A DNA stretch of 64,000 nucleotides from assembly GCA_015056085.1 (NCBI GenBank), contig SVHA01000005.1, positions 53,319 to 117,318 on the forward strand, given 5' to 3'. This stretch comes from Clostridiales bacterium (lineage in GTDB: Bacteria; Bacillota; Clostridia; Christensenellales; Aristaeellaceae). The notes beneath the pieces are model-generated. The model ran no database searches, was not told where the DNA came from, and saw only the letters and a program-made list of their open reading frames with translations. The translations under genes and the position numbers were made by a program. This document shows positions 1-7,499 of the stretch, in pieces. The stretch's first letter is position 1. Every line of letters starts with the position of its first letter.

Positions 1-33
1 CTGAGCAACGCAAAGAAGAACAAAGCCCGGTGA
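1..33 (+). CDS. C-terminal end of an upstream gene (partial)
   Basis: Ten codons (reading LSNAKKNKAR) followed by TGA at 31-33 run in from the window edge. The lysine-rich tail is typical of a protein C-terminus, and the hairpin repeat that starts immediately after the TGA behaves like three other repeat copies here that begin at a stop codon. The protein cannot be identified. Confidence 0.35.
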   Translation: MSNAKKNKAR

Positions 34-480
34 CCAGGGGGTTATGCCCCCTGGACCCCCCTGTGGGGCTCCGCCCCACACCCCGGCCAAAGGGCTTTGC
101 CCCGCACCCCACCAGAGGGCTTTGCCCTCTGGACTCCCAATCGGGGGCGCTGCCCCCGATACCCCCGCAAGGGCCATTGGCCCTTGACCCATCACCCGGA
201 AATCCCGAAGGATTTCCGGGGTGTTTTGTTTTGGGGTAGTCTTATGGATTTGGCTTGTCTTTACCGAGACAACCAGGGGGCTTTCCGGTCGCCCCCTGGA
301 CCCCTTCGGCTTGCTCCCTACCGACAATCTTGAGCAAGCAACAAAGAAAAACCGTTCTTCCGACAAACAGGCTCATACTCCCTTCATCCGGAGGGAGCCC
401 GAAGGTTTCCAAAGGGCGATCGGAAAGCCCTTTGGTCGCCCGTGAGGGCGAAACCCTCGCCTCGCAGACAAAACCTTGTC
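34..480 (+). repeat. GC hairpin array plus conserved tail (repeat family 1, copy A)
   Basis: A chain of short perfect palindromes of the form GGGGC-N3-GCCCC, each followed by a C-rich linker with a core like ACCCC, runs from the stop codon at 31-33 to a terminator hairpin at 196-232. About 240 bp of non-palindromic sequence follows, ending near GTGAGGGCGAAACC (443-456). From about 100 to 460 it is nearly identical to 36705-37057. Open frames in it are low-complexity artefacts of the repeats and no gene is called. Confidence 0.85.
196..232 (+). terminator. Terminator closing hairpin array A
   Basis: Ten-base stem CCGGAAATCC (196-205) and GGATTTCCGG (210-219) with a four-base loop, followed by a T-rich run. 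The same hairpin closes copies B and C, and copies C' and D use CCCCAAGCCC / GGGCTTGGGG at the same place. Confidence 0.7.
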
Positions 481-883
481 TTTACGGAAAAGTTGTGAAC
501 CGGCATAAAGAAAAGCCCCCTCCGGGAGGGGCTCCGCTGTCAGGCGGTGGGGGAGCCTGCGCTGCTGCGGGTATGACCTCTTGCAAGGGATAGCGCTTAT
601 TGTGTGTTCTTTCTCAGGCCTGAGAAAGAACCAAAGAGGGCCAGAGGGGGTGTCTCAATTCATCCCACCCGGAGACACCCCCTCTGGGCTCCCCCCTTTC
701 CCCCTGTCTTGTGAGTGTTATTGAGTAGACTTACCCTCAAACGCCTCGCGGGGGAGGCCCGTTTCGGGGCTGCTCCGATGGAGTCCGTGTGCGGCGACGG
801 AGCGCCGCACGCCGGAACTGTTGAGGAGGAACGGGTACGAAGTGTACTTCGGTTTGTTGCCGAAGCAAAGTCAATTCACAAGG
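481..883. other. Gene-free stretch with two strong palindromes
   Basis: No supportable coding sequence. It holds a perfect 26-bp palindrome without a loop at 606-631 and an inverted repeat with 16-bp arms at 641-656 and 672-687. Frames in it lack a ribosome binding site and have repeat-like composition. Confidence 0.6.
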
Positions 884-1178
884 GGCAGCCCGAAGGGGTC
901 CAGGGGGCGATCGGAAAGCCCCCTGGTTGTACCGGGAAAGACAAGACCGATGCACAAGACATCTCCAAAAAAGAACACCCCGGAAATCCTTCAGGATTTC
1001 CGGGTAATGGGTCAAGGGTCGAAGACCCTTGCGGGGTGCAGGGGCGGAGCCCCTGCCGGGGTGTGGGGCAGAGCCCCGCAAGCAGGAGTCCAGAGGGCAA
1101 CGCCCTCTGGCGGGGCCCAGGGGCGGAGCCCCTGCTGGGGTGCGGGGCAACGCCCCGCCAAAGGGCAAAGCCCTTTGG
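884..1178 (-). repeat. GC hairpin array (repeat family 1, copy B, inverted)
   Basis: Reverse-complement relative of copy A. Read on the minus strand it starts directly at the stop codon of the DUF4340 gene (1179-1181), passes several GGGGC-type palindromes with ACCCC linkers, reaches the terminator at 967-1003 and continues into the conserved tail with the CCAGGGGGC / GCCCCCTGG palindrome. Confidence 0.8.
967..1003 (-). terminator. Terminator of the Gld/DUF4340 operon
   Basis: Stem arms 980-989 and 994-1003. On the minus strand it is followed by a T-rich run (967-979). It lies about 180 bp after the DUF4340 stop codon, beyond the hairpin array. Confidence 0.7.
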
Positions 1179-2672
1179 TCACGGCAGGGTCACAGCGGTG
1201 AGGCTGTCCTTCACCATGTAGAACACAGCCACGCCGTCAATCACCACGGCATCGTGGAAGGCATCCCAGGGGACCAGCGCCAGGGTGCGCTTGTCGCCGG
1301 AAATGTCTTCAAAAGTGAAAGTTGTGTGCGCTTCGCTGGTGATGGCGGCGTCAGCGGGCAGCTGGCCGGATACCCGCTGCACAATCAGTTGATTGTACGC
1401 TGCCTCAAAGGCGGAAAGTTCCACTGCTTCACCGTTCCGGGTCACGCTGACGTCGTAGACCGTGCGCCCGGCGGCGTCCGTCACCAGATCGTTGTTGGAG
1501 GCCACCTGCTCAGTGCGGGTGAACACATACTCCCGCACACCGGAAATGTCTTCCACCGTCAGGCGGGCCAGATTGCCCATGGCGGTGGTGACTGGATAGG
1601 GCGAAAGGGTGGCGGCGGGGTTGATGTTCATCAGCGACGCCAGCGCATAATGGCTGGTGGTGTAAATGCCGCCATTCCACAGGACATAATCGATGTCCTC
1701 GGTCATGGCGCTGCCCACCGTCAGAGTGAAGGTTTCTTCGGGGAAATGCTGCACGTCGTATACGCCGCTTGAGCTGACAACGCCGATGTCGCCGGCGGCC
1801 TGATGCACCGTCACCGTCAGGCGGGGAGCGGTCAGACCATACTGCGACAAGGCTTCCGGGTCGGCGGGGGCCACGTATGCCCCCAGATACAGGGAGGCAA
1901 TGTGCTGGCGCAGGGTGGACAGGGCGTCGCCGTCGGCGGGGTATACATAGGGCTGTGTCAGCTGCCATTGTTCGGCGGCGTCATCTTCAAGGATAGCGCC
2001 CTGCAATGACCATTCCCCGATGAGGGCGCCGTTTTCGCCTTCCAGGCGGATTATGTCAAACCGGGCGCTGTGCAGCACGGGCTGGGTGATTTGCATAAGC
2101 AGGGACTTGTCCAGCAGGAACAGCTCAGCCGTGCCTTTTTCCATGGCGTGCAGGCGCTGATCGCCGTCCACGGTCATGTACAGCCACGGCTCGTCGGCAT
2201 AGGGCATTGCGCCGCCGATGCGCAGGGTGAGGCTGCCGCCGTCCGCATAGGAGACGGTTACGATGCTGCGGGGGGTGTCCAGCCCGAAATCAGAAAGGGG
2301 CTGATAATCAGCGGGATTGTCCGTCAGTACGGCCTGAGAGGACAGGGCGGACGTCACCTGCAAAAGCAGGGCTGCCGTGGCGTCATCCACGGGGGTGTTG
2401 GGCTGATCTTCCAGCGTCAGCACGCCGGGGGTCAGTTGTTCCACGCACCAGCCAGTACCGGCGGGGTGGGTGACACGGATGGACAGCACATCGGAGGCGG
2501 GACGGGCGGACAGCACCGCCTTTTCATACTGGAAAACGGCGACGATCTCTTCTTTTTTGAGGCTGGTGATGACCAGCGCTGCCAGCACGCAGGCCAGCAG
2601 GACAAGGGCGATCACCGGAAGCAGCCACCGGGGGCGGTGGGAAGGGGTCTTGCGGCGCACATCCTGCATCAT
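1179..2672 (-). CDS. DUF4340 domain-containing membrane-anchored protein
   Basis: Predicted 497-residue protein with one N-terminal membrane segment (about residues 16-37, after a basic start) and a long extracytoplasmic region. The repeated pattern of a short beta-rich block that includes an 'LSDFGLDTP' or 'LSQYGLTAP' motif matches the DUF4340 family, which is encoded beside Gld-type ABC exporters. It is the last gene of a four-gene minus-strand operon, and its start overlaps the stop of the GldG-like gene at 2672. The substrate of the exporter is unknown. Partnership with the GldG-like subunit in an extracellular complex is inferred from gene order. Confidence 0.8.
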   Translation of the reverse strand: MMQDVRRKTPSHRPRWLLPVIALVLLACVLAALVITSLKKEEIVAVFQYEKAVLSARPASDVLSIRVTHPAGTGWCVEQLTPGVLTLEDQPNTPVDDATAALLLQVTSALSSQAVLTDNPADYQPLSDFGLDTPRSIVTVSYADGGSLTLRIGGAMPYADEPWLYMTVDGDQRLHAMEKGTAELFLLDKSLLMQITQPVLHSARFDIIRLEGENGALIGEWSLQGAILEDDAAEQWQLTQPYVYPADGDALSTLRQHIASLYLGAYVAPADPEALSQYGLTAPRLTVTVHQAAGDIGVVSSSGVYDVQHFPEETFTLTVGSAMTEDIDYVLWNGGIYTTSHYALASLMNINPAATLSPYPVTTAMGNLARLTVEDISGVREYVFTRTEQVASNNDLVTDAAGRTVYDVSVTRNGEAVELSAFEAAYNQLIVQRVSGQLPADAAITSEAHTTFTFEDISGDKRTLALVPWDAFHDAVVIDGVAVFYMVKDSLTAVTLP

Positions 2673-4135
2673 CAGCGGTGCCTCCTGGGAAGGAGAACGA
2701 TCAGCGCCGCAGCCAGTACCGTCAGGGGCAGGAACACCAGCAGCAGGCTGCCGGGAACGGCAGATTCCACGGAAAGCTGGGGCCGGAAGGCGGGTTTGGC
2801 GACGATGTTCAGGTCAGTGGGGGCAAGGCCCAGCAGGAATTCCATACTTCGCAGGATGAAGGCGTGGGCGTCTGTCATGCTGTGAACCTGGGAGGAGGTC
2901 ATCAGCGGCGAGGAGCCCACCACCATCGCCCGGGACAGTTCACCGGCAGAGGTGATGCGCCGGGCTTCCAGCGCCAGGGCAAAGGGCCCGGCGGGGGAGT
3001 CTTCCTGGCGGGCCAGGGACAGGCTGGCGCCGCTGGGCTGATAGAGATAGGAAGCGTTGCCGGAGGACAGGATGGGCGTGACAATCAGCCCGCCATCGGT
3101 GTCCTGGGGGACGAGGAAGGCCCGGGGGGCCGTCATGAGCAGCACGTCAGCGCCGCGGGTGATCAGGTCCTGGGTCACTTCGCCCATGAGCATGGTGGGG
3201 ATGATCTGCTGGCGGTTGTTGTTGAAATAGGTGTCGGGCTCTTCCTGCCCGGCAATGACCATGCCCTTAACGGGCTCAAAGCCGTAGGAGCGCATCAGGG
3301 ACAGGTAGTTGGGCATATCTTCGAAGGGGTCGGAGTAATCGCAGACCATCAGCAGGCTGCCGCCGGCGGAAACGAAGGCCTGCACCTGCTTAAGTTCCGC
3401 ATCGGACAAATCCAGCACCGGGGCGAGGAACACCAGCAGGTCGCCGGGGGTCAGTTCCATGGAGGAAAGCCGGGCGAAGGTCACATCGTAGTGATTGGCC
3501 GTAAGCAGTTCCGTCAGGGGAGCAGCGGTTTCTTCATCCAGTTCGCCGTGGCCCTGAGTGAAAAGCACCCGGGGGATGGATTCCTTGGTGACAAAGGTCA
3601 GCGCCGAGGTGATTTCCTGCTCGTAGGTGTATCCGGCGATCTCGTACACGCCCTGCTCGTAATTCAGGGAGATGCCGATGAAATCCGCCGGGGAGAGCAC
3701 CTTCCAGCGGTCGGTGGTGGGGCAGTGGACGATGAGGCTGTCGTTGGCGACAGTTTGGGTGTCATCGGAAAAGCGGGTCAGCAGGCCGGGATTGAGGGCC
3801 ACGTCCGTCTGCTCCCAGGTGATCAGGTCAGACGCAGCGGCGTAGCGGTCCAGCAGTTCCATCAGGGGCAGGTCCTCATTGCCCTGAGTGAACAGGGCAT
3901 AGATGTGCACCGGGTAGGGGAGGGTTTCCAGCACGTCGAGGGTGGCCTGGCTCTGGGTGGTCAGGCCGTTGAAGGAATAATCCACCCGCCAGCCGTTTTC
4001 CTTCTCCAGATGGGTGAACAAAAGGTTGAAGCCCACCATCAGCGCCAGCAGGACAATCAGCAAAAGGGCGGACAGGCTGCCGTAGCGGAAGCGGGGGCGG
4101 CGCCAGAGGGGCGTCTTGCGAGGCTTGTCTGTCAT
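2672..4135 (-). CDS. GldG-like ABC exporter accessory protein
   Basis: 487 residues. A membrane segment lies near the N-terminus, a large extracytoplasmic domain fills the middle, and a second hydrophobic segment sits just before a basic C-terminus. This is the usual layout of GldG-type 'ABC-type uncharacterized transport system' proteins. I chose the ATG at 4135 (MTDKPRK) because a GGGAGG ribosome binding site precedes it; the in-frame start at 4174 lies inside the permease gene. It overlaps DUF4340 downstream and nearly touches the permease stop at 4140, so translation is probably coupled. In Bacteroidetes GldG is linked to gliding; in Firmicutes the role of this operon type is not established. 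Confidence 0.82.
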   Translation of the reverse strand: MTDKPRKTPLWRRPRFRYGSLSALLLIVLLALMVGFNLLFTHLEKENGWRVDYSFNGLTTQSQATLDVLETLPYPVHIYALFTQGNEDLPLMELLDRYAAASDLITWEQTDVALNPGLLTRFSDDTQTVANDSLIVHCPTTDRWKVLSPADFIGISLNYEQGVYEIAGYTYEQEITSALTFVTKESIPRVLFTQGHGELDEETAAPLTELLTANHYDVTFARLSSMELTPGDLLVFLAPVLDLSDAELKQVQAFVSAGGSLLMVCDYSDPFEDMPNYLSLMRSYGFEPVKGMVIAGQEEPDTYFNNNRQQIIPTMLMGEVTQDLITRGADVLLMTAPRAFLVPQDTDGGLIVTPILSSGNASYLYQPSGASLSLARQEDSPAGPFALALEARRITSAGELSRAMVVGSSPLMTSSQVHSMTDAHAFILRSMEFLLGLAPTDLNIVAKPAFRPQLSVESAVPGSLLLVFLPLTVLAAALIVLLPRRHR

Positions 4136-4139
4136 GGCG

Positions 4140-4850
4140 TCAACCTCCCCGGTAGCGCCGGGCGTCCAGCGCATGAATGGTCAGCAGCAGGCAGGCGATG
4201 ACGAAGGTCACGTCAAAGCCGATGCTGGCAAAGGACAACTGGCCCATCAGGAAGGGCTCCTGGCGGGTGTAGAGGCTCAAAAACGACATGACGCCGGAAA
4301 GCCAGGGCAACTGCACCGCCGTGGCGAGGATGTCCAGCATCCACAGGGCGAAATTGACGCCGAAGGCCAGCACCACCGCGGTGACCTGATTGCCCGCATA
4401 GCCGGACACGCACAAATCGAGGGCGATGAAAGCGCAGCCCTGCAGGATAAAGCCCAGATAGCCCACCAGCATTTCGCCGGGATACACAGCGCCGTACAGG
4501 GCGATGACGCCCACAAACAGCATCGTCAAAAGAGTAGTGAGGAGCATCACGGCGACGGCGGCGAAATACTTGCCCAGAACCACGCCCGTCAGGGAGACGG
4601 GGCTGGTCAGCAGCAACTGATCGGTGCGCTTTTGCTTTTCTTCCGCCAGCAGTCGCATGGTGAGGATGGGGCACAGAAGCATCCACAGATAGCCCATCTG
4701 CCCCAGGAAAGTGAGATAATCAGAGGAGCGCTGCTGGAGAATCTGCAGATAGAACATCACAGACGCCAGTGTCAGATACACCCCCATGAAGGCATAGCCC
4801 ACAGGGGTGTAAAAATAGCTTTGCAGTTCACGTTTCCAGATGGAAAACAA
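4140..4850 (-). CDS. ABC-2 type permease (GldF-like)
   Basis: 236 residues with six predicted membrane segments. It starts with 'MFSIWKRELQSYFYTPVGY', the characteristic N-terminus of GldF-type ABC-2 permeases, and has a conserved 'LAEEKQKRTDQLLLTSPVS' loop after the second segment. It lies 15 bp downstream of the ATPase gene and 4 bp upstream of the GldG-like start. Together these give a complete exporter: ATPase, permease and accessory proteins. Confidence 0.88.
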   Translation of the reverse strand: MFSIWKRELQSYFYTPVGYAFMGVYLTLASVMFYLQILQQRSSDYLTFLGQMGYLWMLLCPILTMRLLAEEKQKRTDQLLLTSPVSLTGVVLGKYFAAVAVMLLTTLLTMLFVGVIALYGAVYPGEMLVGYLGFILQGCAFIALDLCVSGYAGNQVTAVVLAFGVNFALWMLDILATAVQLPWLSGVMSFLSLYTRQEPFLMGQLSFASIGFDVTFVIACLLLTIHALDARRYRGG

Positions 4851-4865
4851 GAGATCACCTGCCTG

Positions 4866-5819
4866 TCAGTTATCAGAAACGGCGTCTTCCGCCGTGGCCC
4901 GCAGGAATGCGGCCTCCAGGGAATCCTGCCGGGATTGGAGGGAGAGAAGGGGAGCGTCCAGCCCGCAGAGCAGCCGGAACAGTTCCTGCTGGGGCGCCTT
5001 GCCGCCGGAAGCATCACATTCCAGCAAGACGTCCGTGGCGCCATCCTTGAGGGCGCCCATGGTTTTGACCCGGCGCACACAGGGCAGGGAGCGCAGGGCG
5101 GGCAGCAGCTTCCCGGCGGGCAGGGCAATCACGGCACGCAGATGCACAGTTTCCCGCTCGCCGGTCATTTCTTCCAGGCTGCACTGGCGGATGACCTTGC
5201 CCTGATGCAGCAGCACCACCCGGTGGCACAATTGCTGGATTTCCGGCAGCAGGTGGGAGGAGAAAATCACGGCGTGCTTTTCTCCCAGCGTGCGGATGAG
5301 TTCCCGGATTTCCACCACCTGCCGGGGGTCGAGGCCCACGGTGGGCTCGTCCAGCACAATCACCGGCGGATTGCCGCATAATGCTTGGGCAATACCCACC
5401 CGCTGGCGGTAGCCCTTCGACAGATGCCCGATGACCCGCTGGCGTACTTCTTTGAGGCCGCACAGGGCAATCAGTTCGTCCAGATGGGCGGCGGTATCCG
5501 CCCGCCGGACGCCCTTGAGGCCGCAGACAAACCGCAGATAGCCATCCACCGTCATTTCATCATAGAGAGGCGGCTTTTCCGGCAGATAGCCGATGAGCTG
5601 CTTGCATGGACGGGGCTTTTCCAGCATGTCCATGCCGTCCACCAGCACCTTGCCGGAGGTGGGGGGCATATACCCGGTGAGGATATTCAGCGCGGTGGTT
5701 TTGCCTGCGCCGTTCTGGCCCAGCAGTCCCACAATCTGCCCCCGGGATGCGGTGAAGGACAGATCCTGCAAAGCCTGCGTCTGGCCGTATTTCTTCGTCA
5801 CTTGACATAGTTCAATCAT
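4866..5819 (-). CDS. ABC transporter ATP-binding protein (GldA-like)
   Basis: 317 residues. Walker A 'GQNGAGKTT' is near residues 38-46, the signature is degenerate ('LSKGYRQRVGIAQAL'), Walker B reads 'VIVLDEPTVGLD', and the H-loop is 'SSHLLPEIQQ'. After the nucleotide-binding domain comes the C-terminal domain of about 90 residues found in ABC-2 exporters. The ATG at 5819 is preceded by AGGAGG; a longer upstream frame has no ribosome binding site and crosses the promoter. First gene of the Gld-type operon. Confidence 0.9.
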   Translation of the reverse strand: MIELCQVTKKYGQTQALQDLSFTASRGQIVGLLGQNGAGKTTALNILTGYMPPTSGKVLVDGMDMLEKPRPCKQLIGYLPEKPPLYDEMTVDGYLRFVCGLKGVRRADTAAHLDELIALCGLKEVRQRVIGHLSKGYRQRVGIAQALCGNPPVIVLDEPTVGLDPRQVVEIRELIRTLGEKHAVIFSSHLLPEIQQLCHRVVLLHQGKVIRQCSLEEMTGERETVHLRAVIALPAGKLLPALRSLPCVRRVKTMGALKDGATDVLLECDASGGKAPQQELFRLLCGLDAPLLSLQSRQDSLEAAFLRATAEDAVSDN

Positions 5820-5852
5820 TGAATGCCTCCTGGGCAAAAAACTACCGCTTCT

Positions 5853-5861
5853 ATTATAGCA
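5853..5861 (-). promoter_or_regulatory. Extended -10 promoter of the Gld-type operon
   Basis: On the minus strand TGC-TATAAT lies 34 bp before the ATPase start. The -35 region at 17-bp spacing is weak, so recognition would rest on the extended -10. Confidence 0.5.
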
Positions 5862-5983
5862 GACAATTCCCGTTTGTGCATGAACAAAGTGTAAATCTGC
5901 GAAATTTTCAGGAGGGTAGTGGATGGATGTATACAGAAACTTCAGGAAAAACAGTATACAGGAAAAATTCCGACAGGTAGATA

Positions 5984-6012
5984 TTGACAAATGGCAGCAA
6001 AGGGCATATAAT
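5984..6012 (+). promoter_or_regulatory. Consensus promoter of the sugar ABC operon
   Basis: TTGACA (5984-5989), exactly 17 bp, TATAAT (6007-6012). Upstream are two direct copies of GTATACAG (5929-5936 and 5954-5961), 25 bp apart, which could be an activator or repressor site. Confidence 0.8.
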
Positions 6013-6121
6013 TCAAGTTGAAAAGGTTGAAGTTGTACCAGATATACCATCCATTCTGGAAACATCAACCTCATCAGATCCGTTTCAATATGTTCCCCGC
6101 AAAGAAAGGAAGGTTGCCTGC

Positions 6122-7426
6122 ATGAAAAAGTTCGTTGCGTTGCTCCTGGCCGTTCTCATGATGGTGCCCATGGTGTCTGCCCTGGCCGCTTCTGAGTACG
6201 ATGTGACCGAGCCCATCACCATCACCTGGTGGCATGCTCACGAAGATCAGCTCACCGAGTACCTGAACTACATGGTGGACAAGTTCAACACCGAGAATGA
6301 ATTTGGCATCACCGTCAATCCCGTGTACATCGGCTCCTACGCCGAAATCAACACCCAGTTCATCGCTGCTGCGTCCACCGACACGGGCGTGGTGCCTGCG
6401 CTGGTCACCTGCAACACCTCCTATCCCGCTTCCTACGGCGCTGACGGCCTGTGCGAAGTGCTGGATCCCTACATTGATGCGTATGACTACGACATCGAAG
6501 ACTTCGGCGAAGGCCTGATCGCCTCCACCAGCTTCGACGACGAGCAGATCGCTCTGCCCTACCTGATCTCCACCCAGGTGATGTACTACAACAAGACCGC
6601 TGCTGAGACGGAAGACATCACCATGCCCAAGACCTTCGACGAAATCGAAGCGTTCCTGGAGAAGGCCACCATCAAGGACGAAAAGGGCAATACCATCCGT
6701 TACGGCACCGTGTTCGGCGGCTGGGACTACTGGTATCATGAAATGCTGTACAAGAACAACGGCTGCCAGATCGTTCTGGAAGACGGCACCACTGACGTCA
6801 ACAACGAAGCCGCCATTTACATCACCACCAAGGTGAAGGAATGGATCGACAAGGGCTACGCTTACTACGCCTACGGCACTGGCGCTTCTTCCAACATGCG
6901 TCAGCTGTTCTGGGACGGCGGCGCCTTCAGCGTGTTCCACACCTCTTCCCTGTATGATACCTACGTGACCAACGTGGCTGCTTCCGCCAACCCCTTCGAA
7001 GTGGGTATGTGCTGGCTGCCCGGCGGCAACGACGGCGAGACCTTCAAGTCCGAGGTCGGCGGCTCCGCCATCCTGATCCCCGCCAAGGCTTCTCAGGCTG
7101 AAAAGAATGCGGCCTGGCAGTTCCTGATGTTCATGACCAGCCCCGAGATCAACCTCTACTGGGCTGACAAGACCGGCTACTTCCCCACCCGCGCCAGCGT
7201 GCAGGATACTCCCGAATATGCGGATTACCTGTCCCGCAAGCCCGCGATGGCTGACATCGTGGCCATGGCCAAGTGGATCAATCCTCGCAACCAGAATCCT
7301 GCTTACGACGCCTGCGGCACCCTGTGGCGTCATGCCCTGGCCGAGATCTTCAACGAAGGCGCTCCTGTTGAGGAAACTCTGAACGACCTGGCTGTTGAAA
7401 TCCAGGAAACCCTCGACGATCAGTAA
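6122..7426 (+). CDS. Extracellular sugar-binding protein of an ABC importer
   Basis: 434 residues. A cleavable signal peptide (MKKFVALLLAVLMMVPMVSALA) is followed by 'ITITWWHAHEDQ', the first strand of family-1 (UgpB/MalE-like) solute-binding proteins. No lipobox cysteine is visible, so anchoring is unclear. The start at 6122 follows GAAAGGAAGG. A 13-bp hairpin sits directly after the stop, as often seen between a highly expressed binding protein and its permeases. The substrate is not evident; nearby glycerol-phosphate genes make glycerophosphodiesters one possibility and sugars another. Confidence 0.88.
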   Translation: MKKFVALLLAVLMMVPMVSALAASEYDVTEPITITWWHAHEDQLTEYLNYMVDKFNTENEFGITVNPVYIGSYAEINTQFIAAASTDTGVVPALVTCNTSYPASYGADGLCEVLDPYIDAYDYDIEDFGEGLIASTSFDDEQIALPYLISTQVMYYNKTAAETEDITMPKTFDEIEAFLEKATIKDEKGNTIRYGTVFGGWDYWYHEMLYKNNGCQIVLEDGTTDVNNEAAIYITTKVKEWIDKGYAYYAYGTGASSNMRQLFWDGGAFSVFHTSSLYDTYVTNVAASANPFEVGMCWLPGGNDGETFKSEVGGSAILIPAKASQAEKNAAWQFLMFMTSPEINLYWADKTGYFPTRASVQDTPEYADYLSRKPAMADIVAMAKWINPRNQNPAYDACGTLWRHALAEIFNEGAPVEETLNDLAVEIQETLDDQ

Positions 7427-7440
7427 CAGATATCGTTTCA

Positions 7441-7472
7441 TCAGGGGGGGAGAATTCTTTCTCCTCCCCTGA
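7441..7472 (+). promoter_or_regulatory. Intercistronic hairpin after the binding-protein gene
   Basis: Arms 7441-7453 and 7460-7472 pair with one mismatch. No T-run follows, so it fits mRNA 3'-end stabilisation or partial attenuation better than full termination before the permease genes. Confidence 0.55.
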
Positions 7473-7499
7473 ACTTGTAAATGGGGTTGAAGAAAAGTG

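Noticed and set aside
34..232. CRISPR array as explanation for the periodic hairpins
   Set aside because: Module length and linker length vary, there are no unique spacers of constant size and no cas genes; the modules are palindromic terminator-like units.
34..1178. Several overlapping open frames of 60-170 codons in the GC-rich start of the window
   Set aside because: They have repeat-derived composition, no ribosome binding sites, and the same frames recur in the other repeat copies with stops and shifts.
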